From NCBI RefSeq assembly GCF_900240995.1, contig NZ_LT965953.1:1580996-1644995 (forward strand): a stretch of DNA of 64,000 bases, written 5' to 3'. This stretch comes from Bacillus sp. Marseille-P3661. GTDB lineage: Bacteria > Bacillota > Bacilli > Bacillales > Bacillaceae_J. The notes under the pieces were generated by a model. The model worked only from the letters and a program-made list of their open reading frames with translations, had not been told where the DNA came from and searched no databases. Both the position numbers and the translations under genes were made by a program. Below, in pieces: positions 8,976 to 17,550 of this stretch (position 1 is its first letter; each line of letters starts with the position of its first letter).

Positions 8976-10406
8976 TCATCTAGGTATTGAATAATTCTCA
9001 TAAGCTTTATTTTCTGCCAGTTGATCGGCATAAGGTTTAACCCGCTCAAAACAATCACCAATTTGTAAAATCCTTTTTTCAGTAAACGGCTTTCCAATCA
9101 ACTGCAATCCTACCGGCAAACCTTCCGTCACAAAACCACACGGAACTGATAACGCAGGGAAACCAGTAAAGTTTCCAATTGGGGTCCGGAATAGGCTCCA
9201 AATTGCTTCTGCCATGTTTTCTGGAGGAACAGACCAAATTGAGAATGCAGGATGGATGTTTGTCGGAGTTAAAAGAATATCAACACCCTCCATTGTTTCT
9301 AAAAGTCTTTGAGTAAATAGATTCCGGTACCGTTGGGCATCAATATATTCTTGTGCACTTACTCCTTTTCCATCCAAAATATGCTCCCGTACCCCATTGC
9401 CATATAACTCTGGATGTGAGTCAATAATGTTTTTATGAAAAGCATATCCTTCTGAAACCGCTATTGAAAAAATGGATTGGATTGCTCTATCAATACCTTC
9501 AATTTTAATTTCCTTCACTGTCGCTCCAAGGTTCTCCATAACACTGATGGCATCCTCAACAAGCTTAATTACCTCTGGATCAGCACTTTCATCAAAGAAG
9601 TATTCGCGACAAATTCCGATCACTACACCATTTAAGTTTTCTAGAGAGTCCTCAAATGCAACATCGACAATTTCCTTGGAGGAGGTTGGATCTTGACGGT
9701 CATGTCCTGAGATTAGCTGTAGCATTAACGCTAAGTCCTTTACATATCTTCCCATAGGTCCGATATGATCAAATGTCCAACTCATTGGCATGTTTCCGTA
9801 TCGACTAACCCTTCCGTATGTCGGTTTGATAGCAGTACTGCCGCACAGTGCAGACGGTAGCCGAACCGAACCTAGCGTATCTGTTCCTATTGCACCGAAA
9901 GCCATACCGGCAGCAACTGCTACTGCCGAGCCCCCACTTGAACCACCCGGAATTTTATCCGGATTCCATGGATTTCGAGCAGGACCATAATGTAGATTTT
10001 CATTAGTGCCACCCCAACAAAATTCATGTAGGTTGTTTTTTCCAATAATGACGGCCCCCGCTTCCTTCAATTTGCGAATAATAGTTGCATCTTTATCGGA
10101 TTTCCAATCTTTAAACACTCTTGAACCCCCGGTAGTAGGATGCCCCTTTGTATCAAACACATCTTTAATAGAAATAGGTACACCATGCAACGGACTCCGG
10201 AAGTGCCCTCTCGCAGCCTCTTCTTCCAATTCACGGGCTTGAGCAAGTGCCTCATCCTTCATCACACTTATATAAGCATTCAGTTTTGGATTCAATGTAT
10301 CAATCCGGTCTAGCATAAGTTGTGTTAGTTCAGTCGGTGAAATCGCTTTTGATCTTACCATTTTGGAAATATCAGTAATGCGCTTAAAGTATAGTTCATT
10401 ATTCAT
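8976..10406 (-). CDS. Amidase signature family enzyme (GatA-like amidase)
   Basis: A 476-residue amidase. The Ser-cisSer-Lys triad is visible: Lys81 in SIKDVFDTKG, the cis-Ser in GGSSGGSA (about 154-160) and the nucleophile Ser180 in GTDTLGSVRLPSALCG. Leu replaces the usual Gly in the GTDTGGS motif. The start is the ATG at 10406, seven bases after GGAGGT; the computed GTG three codons earlier is too close to that site. The gene is isolated from gatC and gatB and sits in a catabolic operon, so it is more likely a free amidase than the tRNA amidotransferase subunit. A 37-codon micro-ORF overlaps its start. The substrate is unknown; amide or acyl-amine cleavage is the family reaction. Confidence 0.92.
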   Translation of the reverse strand: MNNELYFKRITDISKMVRSKAISPTELTQLMLDRIDTLNPKLNAYISVMKDEALAQARELEEEAARGHFRSPLHGVPISIKDVFDTKGHPTTGGSRVFKDWKSDKDATIIRKLKEAGAVIIGKNNLHEFCWGGTNENLHYGPARNPWNPDKIPGGSSGGSAVAVAAGMAFGAIGTDTLGSVRLPSALCGSTAIKPTYGRVSRYGNMPMSWTFDHIGPMGRYVKDLALMLQLISGHDRQDPTSSKEIVDVAFEDSLENLNGVVIGICREYFFDESADPEVIKLVEDAISVMENLGATVKEIKIEGIDRAIQSIFSIAVSEGYAFHKNIIDSHPELYGNGVREHILDGKGVSAQEYIDAQRYRNLFTQRLLETMEGVDILLTPTNIHPAFSIWSVPPENMAEAIWSLFRTPIGNFTGFPALSVPCGFVTEGLPVGLQLIGKPFTEKRILQIGDCFERVKPYADQLAENKAYENYSIPR

Positions 10407-10512
10407 TCTCTGCACCTCCAGCCGATAATCTGTATGAGAAAGCAGGTTCTGTATCCATCAACAGCTCCTTGTTGGAATTCAATAATTGTTGAACAAACGT
10501 TTCTAAATTCAC
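10399..10512 (-). CDS. 37-residue micro-ORF overlapping the amidase start
   Basis: A short reading frame with GTG start, preceded by a near-perfect AAAGGAGG about eight bases upstream. It encodes VNLETFVQQLLNSNKELL and then a tail ending GGAENE. Its stop overlaps the amidase start by eight bases, and the amidase ribosome binding site lies inside it, so it is positioned for translational coupling. Some bacterial amidases are preceded by a small partner protein (AtzG/DUF4089 type), but this one is shorter and I cannot confirm homology. It may be a regulatory leader or a small subunit. Confidence 0.55.
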   Translation of the reverse strand: MNLETFVQQLLNSNKELLMDTEPAFSYRLSAGGAENE

Positions 10513-11018
10513 TTTTCTTTTCCTCCTTTAGATAATCACTAGTGAACATCCCGTTCAAGATAGAAAGATCATCGATATCCATTCAGGGTGAGTGCCAATT
10601 TGTTCGTACTTCAATAAACAGTTAAGACTTTTCACCTATCCGTTTTTACATATCAATGTTTTTTCTTTTAATGTCTTTTCTCATCATTAAAATACTTACT
10701 ATCTTACTGTTTGATTAGCTTTTACCCCCATCTAGTTTATCCCCTGTCACCTAAAAATTTAGAATATTCACAATTTAAATATAGCACCCTTATATCCAAT
10801 TTTCTTGTAAAAAAAGAAACTATTTATTAGAAATAATATAAAACATTAAGTACCACTCATGACATTTAAAACTATTAATGTACATGTTCTACCGAAATAC
10901 GACTCAAAAATTGAGGGGAAGTGACTATTATATGAAATCCAATTATGATAAAATGTTATTAAATTCAAAATATTAACACTATTATCAAGCTAATTAATCG
11001 AAGAAAGAGGGATAATGA
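10513..11018. other. Divergent intergenic region between amidase operon and araC-type gene
   Basis: This 0.5 kb region carries the leader of the minus-strand operon, the shared element at 10754-10820, and the promoter region of the AraC-type gene. A TATGATAAAAT sequence near 10944 may be a plus-strand -10. No further gene was seen. Confidence 0.5.
10754..10820 (-). promoter_or_regulatory. Shared upstream element of the transporter/deacetylase/amidase operon
   Basis: A 67 bp block resembling the one at 15386-15451. Both contain AAAATTTAGAAT at one end and GTAAAAAAAGAAAC at the other. Read on the minus strand, both have TTTACA and, exactly 22 bases later, TATATT. It lies about 240 bases upstream of the micro-ORF/amidase. 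It may be a promoter plus activator site; the AraC-type protein encoded at 11019 is an obvious candidate. Sequence match is seen; function is inferred. Confidence 0.5.
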
Positions 11019-11810
11019 ATGATTCAAAAGTCCAGCAATTATATACCTATGCAACCTGGATTGGAACAAGTAACCTTCCATTATTGTAAACCGCCCTTGA
11101 ATCATTTTCGTTCAAAGTTGCCGGTTATACTGTTTTATGAATTTAAGATCAACGACCCAGCTTATGAATATATATCCGTCCTACCTGATGCTTGCGTTGA
11201 AATTGTCTTCGAGCTGAATCCAAGCAAGCCAACTGCATTAATCGGTGGAAGTGTATTGGAAAACAAGGAAATACGTTTTCGCTCTGGGGTTAAGCACTTC
11301 GGAATTAGACTTTTGCCGGAATATGGCATCAAATTGCCGGATGAGCCAGTAATAGATGACCACATTCCATTCTCGTCATTTTTGAAACAAGAACATCTAA
11401 TGGAACAGATGTTAACGGACAATAGTTTTCATAATTGTATCAATTTGTTTAACCGCTTTATTCAGTCTGATTATTTCGCTGTCCGAGATGTTCCAGAATT
11501 CATACAATATTCCATACAACAATCGTATCTTACTAGAGGAAATATCGAGATAAACCACTTGGCTGAGAAAACAGGATATACAGTTCAATATTTCCGTAAA
11601 AAATTTGAACAATATACCGGTATGACCCCAAAATTATTCAACCGTATTATCCGTTTTCAGAATTCTCTGAACAGAATTTTAGACAAAAATGGGGACCTGC
11701 TAGATATTGTCGAAGAGTTTGGTTTCTATGACCAAGCACATTTAACCCGTGAATTTAGGAAATTTAATTATTTAACCCCCTTACAGGTTAAAAGGTCGAT
11801 AAATAGATAG
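11019..11810 (+). CDS. AraC family transcriptional regulator
   Basis: A 263-residue regulator. Residues about 1-140 resemble the DUF6597 sensor domain that precedes many AraC-type proteins (LPDACVEIVFEL, LIGGSVLENKEIRF and FGIRLLPEYG). Residues about 165-260 hold two helix-turn-helix motifs: INHLAEKTGYTVQYFRKKFE and the signature LDIVEEFGFYDQAHLTREFR. It is transcribed away from the amidase operon and stands between that operon and the aminotransferase gene. Both minus-strand operons share an upstream element, which makes this protein the best candidate activator for the pathway. The ribosome binding site is AAAGAGGG ahead of ATG. Family is secure; target and ligand are inference. Confidence 0.92.
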   Translation: MIQKSSNYIPMQPGLEQVTFHYCKPPLNHFRSKLPVILFYEFKINDPAYEYISVLPDACVEIVFELNPSKPTALIGGSVLENKEIRFRSGVKHFGIRLLPEYGIKLPDEPVIDDHIPFSSFLKQEHLMEQMLTDNSFHNCINLFNRFIQSDYFAVRDVPEFIQYSIQQSYLTRGNIEINHLAEKTGYTVQYFRKKFEQYTGMTPKLFNRIIRFQNSLNRILDKNGDLLDIVEEFGFYDQAHLTREFRKFNYLTPLQVKRSINR

Positions 11811-12017
11811 AACTCACCCCTCGACATAGCAGGACATTGTAGATATATAAAAGTTGAATAATTAATTTCATAGAGAGAGTACAAGCCCACATTTTTTTCA
11901 TAAATGAGGGCTATATATTATATCAAGGTCTTTTTAAACCTAAATCTCTTAGGAAAAACAAGTAAAGAGTCAACCATTTTTTTAATAAGACATTACGTAA
12001 ACAAGATCTCCCCAGCT

Positions 12018-13361
12018 CTATTCCATTATCCCCGTAACAATATCTTTAGTGGTTTCAATGAAGGCAGTAATGTCTTCATCCGTCATTGGTAATGAAAGAG
12101 AGAACTGCCCTCTGTATACCGGAAAAAAGCCACGTGTAGCTATTTCTAACGAGTAGATAGAGGTTTTATCATTGTCTGCATAATGCCAGTAGTCTCTATG
12201 CGTTTTAATTTCCCTACCAACTTTGTCTGTAAATGTATAAGCAAGAAAAGAGAATCCCTTACCATAAACGGAAAATGGATAATTTTTACTAGTAGACCAT
12301 TCATTGATTTCTTTTTTTATTCGATCAGACTGATTATTCAATTTACCTAAAGCAGCCTCATCCATTGTTTGCATACAAGCTATCCCTGCAGCTGCTGCTA
12401 GTGGATGACCGTGGTGAGTTCCTGAAATCGCCACTTTGTCACCTTCAAGTACTTCAAAGATCTTAGATGAACCCCCTACTGCACCAATAGGAATGCCACC
12501 ACCAATCATCTTTCCCATTACAGTTAAATCCGGCTTTACTCCATATATGCCCTGCAATCCATGATAGCCAGCACGCAATGTGATTGTTTCATCGAAAATC
12601 AGGACAATACCAAGTTCTTCTGTAAGTGCACGAATGCCTTCAACAAAATCCTGTTCCAGCACCACTACTCCACCTGCACCGGACTGCAATTCCATAATAA
12701 CGCATGCGGTGTCATGAGCATTTTCCCTCAGAATCTGTTCACAGACAGCAAGGTCGTTTTGCTTTAATAATACAGTGTTTTCTGTAACAAACGCAGGAAT
12801 TCCGCCAGAGTCAGGGAGAGGGTTTGGCTTATGATCAGGACCGGAAGACATATCAGGGCTAGGGTGCGCAGATACAGCAAGATCATCTATAAACCCGTGA
12901 TAACCACCTTCAAATTTGGCTACTTTGGTCTTTCCTGTATACCCCCTCGCCATTCTAATGGCGCTAAGACAAGATTCACTTGCTGAACATGAAAATTTCA
13001 CTTTTTCCACTGATTCAATTCGCTCGATAAGAATCTCCGCCAATTTGCTTTCATATTCAGTAGGATTACCAAAGGAAAACCCTTTTGGAAGTGTCTCCAT
13101 AATAGCATTTGAAATATTCGGATGGTTGTGTCCAAGGATATTTACTGTAAAATTATTATTCATATCCAGCAACTTATGTCCATCAACCGTGTAAATATAC
13201 TGCCCTTCCCCACGTTCAACAAAAATTCCATGAGGACCGTAATTGAAAGTTTTCCTACTAAAACCACCAGGAATACTATCTTTGCATTTTTCTGTTAATT
13301 CCTTGGACTTTTCAAATTTTTTCAAAAAACCTTCCATACTACTTTCTAACGTTATTTTCAT
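12018..13361 (-). CDS. Class III PLP-dependent aminotransferase (glutamate-1-semialdehyde mutase-like)
   Basis: A 447-residue fold-type I enzyme. The PLP lysine is Lys284 in VMGKMIGGGIPIGAVGG, and the cofactor aspartate is Asp257 in IFDETI. Further family motifs are NFTVNILGHNHPNI, SASESCLSAIRMARGYTG and ISGTHHGHPLAAAAG. It resembles glutamate-1-semialdehyde 2,1-aminomutases, but its context is catabolic (aldehyde dehydrogenase upstream, no other haem gene), so it more likely transaminates an omega-amine, giving an aldehyde for the neighbouring dehydrogenase. The start ATG has AAGGAG eleven or twelve bases upstream. It lies about 150 bases downstream of the aldehyde dehydrogenase gene in the same direction and is probably co-transcribed with it. 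Confidence 0.92.
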   Translation of the reverse strand: MKITLESSMEGFLKKFEKSKELTEKCKDSIPGGFSRKTFNYGPHGIFVERGEGQYIYTVDGHKLLDMNNNFTVNILGHNHPNISNAIMETLPKGFSFGNPTEYESKLAEILIERIESVEKVKFSCSASESCLSAIRMARGYTGKTKVAKFEGGYHGFIDDLAVSAHPSPDMSSGPDHKPNPLPDSGGIPAFVTENTVLLKQNDLAVCEQILRENAHDTACVIMELQSGAGGVVVLEQDFVEGIRALTEELGIVLIFDETITLRAGYHGLQGIYGVKPDLTVMGKMIGGGIPIGAVGGSSKIFEVLEGDKVAISGTHHGHPLAAAAGIACMQTMDEAALGKLNNQSDRIKKEINEWSTSKNYPFSVYGKGFSFLAYTFTDKVGREIKTHRDYWHYADNDKTSIYSLEIATRGFFPVYRGQFSLSLPMTDEDITAFIETTKDIVTGIME

Positions 13362-13507
13362 AAAATACTTTTCTCCTTTTCATAAATAATAATGGATGGC
13401 GGACTCCACGCATAATGAAACTGATACTTTAATTTTTTACTTAATTCCTTTACTAGAGAAAAACAATTCCACAAAAAACATGTTCTTATCAAAGGTAAAT
13501 GCTTAAT

Positions 13508-14992
13508 TTAAAAGGGATATTGTCTATTCCTTTCCTGGATCGACACCCATTTCGTTACAGTAAACTCTTCTACAATCCATGGGTTTCCAAATCGCCCCAA
13601 ACCGCTTGCTTTATTACCTCCGAATGGAATGTTTGGACTGTCATTTACTGTTTGATCGTTGATATGGGTCATACCACTATCAAGTTGTAATGCAAGATCT
13701 TCCCCTTTTTCTAAGTTGCTTGTAAAGATAGCAGAACTTAATCCATATTCGGTGTCGTTTGCTAACTCTATCGCTTCCTTATCTGTACTTGCTTTAATAA
13801 TCGTCGCAATAGGTGCAAAGACCTCTGTTTGTGCTAGTTTACTAGAATTATCTACATCGACAAATACATAAGGAGTCAAAACATTTCCCTCACGTTTACC
13901 TTCTAGTGCTACTTTAATCCCTTCTTTTTTTGCTTCCTCAATCAAGCTAAGCGCTTTTTGCATCTGGCGTTCATTTATTATTGGTCCAATGATCGTCTTT
14001 GGATCTCTTGGGTTACCATAAGGAACCTGCTTTGCTCTTTCCACAAATTTTTCAACAAATTGGTCATAAACATCTTGATGAACAATCATACGATTGATAA
14101 TCATACAAATTTGTCCTTGGTGAATGAACTTTCCAAAAATAGCAGCATTAACAGCCTGATCGACATCTGCATCAGATAGAACGACAAATGGACTGTTTCC
14201 TCCTAATTCAAGTGCGACCTTTTTTAAATTGCGGCCAGCAATTTCACCAATATGTCTTCCGACAGCTGTAGAACCAGTGAAACTGATTAAGCTGGAATGA
14301 CGATTTTCTAACATTTCGTCACCGATTTCATCGATATCTGTCAAAACTACATTAAATACTCCCTTAGGCAGCCCAGCTGCCTCAAACGCTTTAGCTAGAA
14401 TTGTACCTCCAGACATCCCTACTTGAATATCCGGCTTATGCACAACACTATTCCCCAGTGCAATTGCGGGAGCAATCGTTCTCATTGAAAGGTTCACTGG
14501 AAAATTAAACGGTGAAATGGAGGCAATTACACCAAGCGGCAGTTTATATACATGATTTACTTTTCCATCAGTCGTAGAGGGAATTTCCTTAATCTGATAT
14601 ATTTCATCTGTGAATTTAAGAGCTTCCTCCATTACCTCCAAAGCAAGATGGAGCTCAACATTTGCTTTTAAAACTGATCCCCCTGTTTCCTGACTCACAA
14701 TGGAAACAATTTCTTCTCGGTTCTCATTTAAATATTGAATGGCCTTTTCAATTACTATCCTTCTCTCCTCAGCTGTTGATTGGGCCCAACTTTTTTGTGC
14801 TTCTTTCGCGATTTCAAAGGCTTCTCTTAATTGTTCAACTGTAGCTAGACGTACCTTTGATAATACTGAGCCATCATAAGGATTGACAATATTATACGTA
14901 TTTTGACTCTTCCCCTCTACCCACTTACCATTGATATAACTGGTATTCAAAGATTCTAGAGATATTTTAGTAGATTCAATATTTATTGACAT
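13508..14992 (-). CDS. NAD(P)-dependent aldehyde dehydrogenase
   Basis: A 494-residue aldehyde dehydrogenase. The general base is Glu262 (VALELGGNSPFVV), the nucleophile is Cys296 (HQGQICMIINR), and the Rossmann-type segment SLISFTGSTAVGRHIGE is clear. The overall sequence resembles benzaldehyde/vanillin-type dehydrogenases of Bacillus (YfmT-like) more than betaine aldehyde dehydrogenases. The start is the ATG at 14992, nine bases after AAAGGAT; the GTG three codons earlier is too near that site. It precedes the aminotransferase, so it probably oxidises the aldehyde formed by transamination or deamination. The upstream region carries the element shared with the amidase operon. The preferred aldehyde is unknown. 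Confidence 0.93.
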   Translation of the reverse strand: MSINIESTKISLESLNTSYINGKWVEGKSQNTYNIVNPYDGSVLSKVRLATVEQLREAFEIAKEAQKSWAQSTAEERRIVIEKAIQYLNENREEIVSIVSQETGGSVLKANVELHLALEVMEEALKFTDEIYQIKEIPSTTDGKVNHVYKLPLGVIASISPFNFPVNLSMRTIAPAIALGNSVVHKPDIQVGMSGGTILAKAFEAAGLPKGVFNVVLTDIDEIGDEMLENRHSSLISFTGSTAVGRHIGEIAGRNLKKVALELGGNSPFVVLSDADVDQAVNAAIFGKFIHQGQICMIINRMIVHQDVYDQFVEKFVERAKQVPYGNPRDPKTIIGPIINERQMQKALSLIEEAKKEGIKVALEGKREGNVLTPYVFVDVDNSSKLAQTEVFAPIATIIKASTDKEAIELANDTEYGLSSAIFTSNLEKGEDLALQLDSGMTHINDQTVNDSPNIPFGGNKASGLGRFGNPWIVEEFTVTKWVSIQERNRQYPF

Positions 14993-15035
14993 GCGTGGCA
15001 CATCCTTTCATTATTTTTAACCATAAAATAAACAG

Positions 15036-15213
15036 CTAATGTTTCTGAAGTTCAGCAGCTTTTTCTGCCTGCTTAATTACGGTAGGCAAACCGAATGACT
15101 TGATTAGATACACTTCGCCAGACTTGTTGCTTCTTCCCTTCACTTCTAGCCATTTTTCATTTATTAAATAAGTTACCCATATTCAAAAAACACCCATCAC
15201 ATAGTTGATGCAT
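15036..15213 (-). pseudogene. Possible frameshifted small CxxC protein gene
   Basis: A start ATG at 15213 (GGA a few bases upstream) opens a frame reading MHQLCDGCFLN. It hits a stop after 18 codons, but a shifted frame from 15182 continues with good coding character (for example NEKWLEVKGRSNKSGEVYLI) to a stop at 15036. Together they would make a protein of roughly 60 residues with a CxxC knuckle. It is in the leader of the aldehyde dehydrogenase operon. It could be a decayed small gene or a chance frame. I do not recognise the family. Confidence 0.35.
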
Positions 15214-15385
15214 TCCTACATCACATCTAAAGAGATTCCGATAGCCCGTGTTCCATTTGTTTCACTTATGCTTCCCTTACGTTAACACCGTAGGGACAGC
15301 GCATTTCTATTGTCTTGATAAAGGACAAAGAATACGGTTTATCCCAGTTTTCTACTCAATCGATTCTATCAGCCACCCTTATCTG

Positions 15386-15451
15386 AAAATTTAGAATTCC
15401 ATGAATAAAATATAACATTTCTAAATATAGATTTATTGTAAAAAAAGAAAC
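15386..15451 (-). promoter_or_regulatory. Shared upstream element of the aldehyde dehydrogenase/aminotransferase operon
   Basis: This is the partner of the element at 10754-10820. The two share AAAATTTAGAAT, TATATT, TTTACA and GTTTCTTTTTTTAC in the same order and with nearly the same spacing on the minus strand. It lies about 400 bases upstream of the aldehyde dehydrogenase start, so the transcript would have a long leader. It probably marks a common regulator for both operons. Confidence 0.5.
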
Positions 15452-15552
15452 AAATGTAACCGTTTCAGATTACGGTAAATAGCTTTGAATAAAAAATTCG
15501 AACCATATGTGGAGAACACTGTAACCATGACATTTTTTCAAGGTTACAGAAA

Positions 15553-15605
15553 AAAAGACGACTCAAGAAATTGTATTTATAAATTTCTTGAGTCGTCTTT
15601 TTTTT
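15553..15605. terminator. Strong bidirectional intrinsic terminator
   Basis: A perfect 20 bp stem (AAAAGACGACTCAAGAAATT against its complement) around a nine-base loop, flanked by A- and T-runs on both sides. It ends the minus-strand nitrilase transcript and isolates it from the aldehyde dehydrogenase operon. Confidence 0.9.
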
Positions 15606-15652
15606 ATAGTTTGAAACTATGCGCTAACAAATAAATTACTATTTTAATATCA

Positions 15653-16438
15653 CTAATACAAATCTGTCCTTCTATCTTCAAATATCGGTATTCTTGTTCG
15701 AACTTCGTCAACGAGTGAAATATCAATTGTCGTGGTAAGGATTGTTTCATCCAATCCACCCTCAGCAATTACTTTACCCCAAGGATCGATAACGATTGAG
15801 TGACCTCCAAACACATTGTTAGGATCTTCTCCTACTCGATTACAAGCAACAACATAACATTGATTTTCAATAGCACGACTAACTAGAAGGTTTTTCCAAT
15901 GTTCAATTCTTGCTAGCGGCCACTCGGCACTAACAAAGATAAGTTTTGAACCCTCTATAGCATGTGTCCGAATCCATTCCGGGAATCGTATATCATAGCA
16001 AATAAAACCTGCACAAGGAATTCCTAATAGCTCAAATGCTCCTTTTTTATTTCCGGGTATTAAATATTTCTCTTCATTCATTAATCGAAACAAATGGACT
16101 TTACTATAGTCATGAACAAGTTCCCCATTCGAATTAACAATAAACATCGTGTTTTTCACACCGTTTTGAACAATATTTGCGACGGAACCCGCAATGATAT
16201 TGACGTGATGCTTTTTCGATAATGAAGATATAAATGAAATCGTTTTTGCTCCTTTATCATCAGCAATCTCTTCTAATCTCTCAAGATCATAGGCAGTCGT
16301 CCATAGTTCAGGCAGCAAAATAATATCAGGCTTTGATTTTACAGCTTCGTTAATTAGTTTTTCTACTTTATTGTAGTTCCCTTCTGGATTGCCAAACAAA
16401 ATATCAAATTGTAAAATCGAAATCTTTATTTCTCTCAT
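15653..16438 (-). CDS. Carbon-nitrogen hydrolase (nitrilase superfamily, omega-amidase-like)
   Basis: A 261-residue amidase of the nitrilase fold. The Glu-Lys-Cys triad is Glu44 (LLPELWTTAYD), Lys113 (DYSKVHLF) and Cys147 (GFICYDIRFPEW). Length and motifs fit the omega-amidase/MtnU (YkrU) group, which hydrolyses 2-oxo-acid amides such as 2-oxoglutaramate formed after transamination of amides. AAAGGGG precedes the ATG. It stands alone between a strong terminator and an R1 repeat, next to a pathway with an aminotransferase and an amidase, so processing of a transaminated amide is plausible. It is not beside methionine-salvage genes, which argues against a dedicated MtnU role. Confidence 0.9.
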   Translation of the reverse strand: MREIKISILQFDILFGNPEGNYNKVEKLINEAVKSKPDIILLPELWTTAYDLERLEEIADDKGAKTISFISSLSKKHHVNIIAGSVANIVQNGVKNTMFIVNSNGELVHDYSKVHLFRLMNEEKYLIPGNKKGAFELLGIPCAGFICYDIRFPEWIRTHAIEGSKLIFVSAEWPLARIEHWKNLLVSRAIENQCYVVACNRVGEDPNNVFGGHSIVIDPWGKVIAEGGLDETILTTTIDISLVDEVRTRIPIFEDRRTDLY

Positions 16439-16457
16439 TTTTCAGATCCCCTTTACA

Positions 16458-16540
16458 AAAACCAGAGGGAAAACCAGAGGGACAGGTCCACTGGCCCATC
16501 GGTATACGATTAACTAATTGTACCACCACGGTACCTCTGA
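16458..16540. repeat. Dispersed palindromic repeat R1 (long-arm variant)
   Basis: A copy with a duplicated left end (ACCAGAGGG twice) followed by ACAGGTCCACTGGCCCATC, then GGTATACGATTAACTAATTG and CCACGGTACCTCTG. It lies between the nitrilase and the oxidoreductase genes. It shares its inner sequence with the copies at 17.6 and 23.2 kb. Confidence 0.85.
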
Positions 16541-16545
16541 GATTT

Positions 16546-17541
16546 TCACCAATTGTTTACTAAAACAATCTTTCCAACTGCCTTTTTGGTTTCATAATAT
16601 TCATGTGCCTCAGCTATTTCGTCAAAGGTAAAGCGTCTAGAATCAATAAGTGGTCGAAGCTTTCCTTCCTCAATAACGGGTGTAACCTTCTTCAATATCT
16701 CTCCATTTATGTAACGGAATTCTTCATGTAGAATGGGTAACTCTATGAAAACGACATGAAAATTCAGTGCTTTTAAAAGAAATGGACTTAAGTTATAGTT
16801 TTGACTTACAGCAATAGCCACAATGGTTCCGTATAAAGAAGCCGCCTCAATTGACCGCTCTAAATTTTCACGATCCACGGTATCGAAAATATATTTAAAC
16901 CCTTTTCCTCTCGTATACGTCTCTACATAGTCTCGTACAGACGTTTCTTTATAATTAATGACTACATCGGCTCCAAGTTCTTTCGCAATTAGAGCTTTTT
17001 CTGGTGTGGAGACGGTTGTATACACCTTTGCACCGATCCATTTTGCCAACTGGACAGCAGCATGTCCCACCCCGCCTGTGGCACCATGAATCAGAATCTC
17101 ATCTCCAGCTTGAATGTTGGCGCGTTTAACGAGAGCATCCCAAGCCGTGATCGTAACAACGGGTAAGGCAGCTGCTTCTGCGAATGACAAATTTTTCGGT
17201 TTATGAGCTAGCAATCTAGCATCTGCCAGCATGTATTCTGCTAAAGCACCTCCCGAACCTCTAACACCACCTGCAAAACCATATACCTCATCACCTGGTT
17301 TAAATTCAGTAACCCCTTCTCCCACTTCGGTAATAATACCCGCTACATCTCCATGTAAAACAGCCGGAAATTCAGGAGCAAATTTGGCAAAAACGCCACT
17401 GCGTATTTTTGTATCAATGGGATTCAAACTTGTAGCTTTGACTTGAATCAAAACATGCATTGTTTTCACTTCTGGAAGAGGGATATCTTCTAATTGAAAA
17501 ACAGATGCAGCCCCAAAAGAACGGATCACTTGTGCCTTCAA
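16546..17541 (-). CDS. Zinc-type alcohol dehydrogenase/quinone oxidoreductase family protein (MDR)
   Basis: A 331-residue medium-chain reductase. The N-terminal catalytic fold includes SLNPIDTKIRSG and LHGDVAGIITEVGEGV. The nucleotide-binding fold has ILIHGATGGVGHAAVQLAKW (AxxGxxG-type, usual for NADPH-dependent quinone oxidoreductases). The zinc-binding Cys cluster of true alcohol dehydrogenases is not visible. The start is probably the TTG at 17541, with GAGGAG seven bases upstream; the GTG and ATG codons upstream lie on top of that site. It reduces quinones or enones in characterised relatives. It lies between two R1 repeats and appears to be a single-gene unit. Confidence 0.88.
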   Translation of the reverse strand: MKAQVIRSFGAASVFQLEDIPLPEVKTMHVLIQVKATSLNPIDTKIRSGVFAKFAPEFPAVLHGDVAGIITEVGEGVTEFKPGDEVYGFAGGVRGSGGALAEYMLADARLLAHKPKNLSFAEAAALPVVTITAWDALVKRANIQAGDEILIHGATGGVGHAAVQLAKWIGAKVYTTVSTPEKALIAKELGADVVINYKETSVRDYVETYTRGKGFKYIFDTVDRENLERSIEAASLYGTIVAIAVSQNYNLSPFLLKALNFHVVFIELPILHEEFRYINGEILKKVTPVIEEGKLRPLIDSRRFTFDEIAEAHEYYETKKAVGKIVLVNNW

Positions 17542-17550
17542 ACCCATCAC

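Noticed and set aside
8976-10406. gatA assignment for the amidase
   Set aside because: No gatC or gatB nearby, and the nucleophile motif differs (GTDTLGS); the operon context is transport and degradation.
12018-13361. hemL (haem biosynthesis) assignment for the aminotransferase
   Set aside because: Similarity is to the fold and PLP site only; no other haem gene is present and the neighbours are catabolic, so the symbol was left blank.
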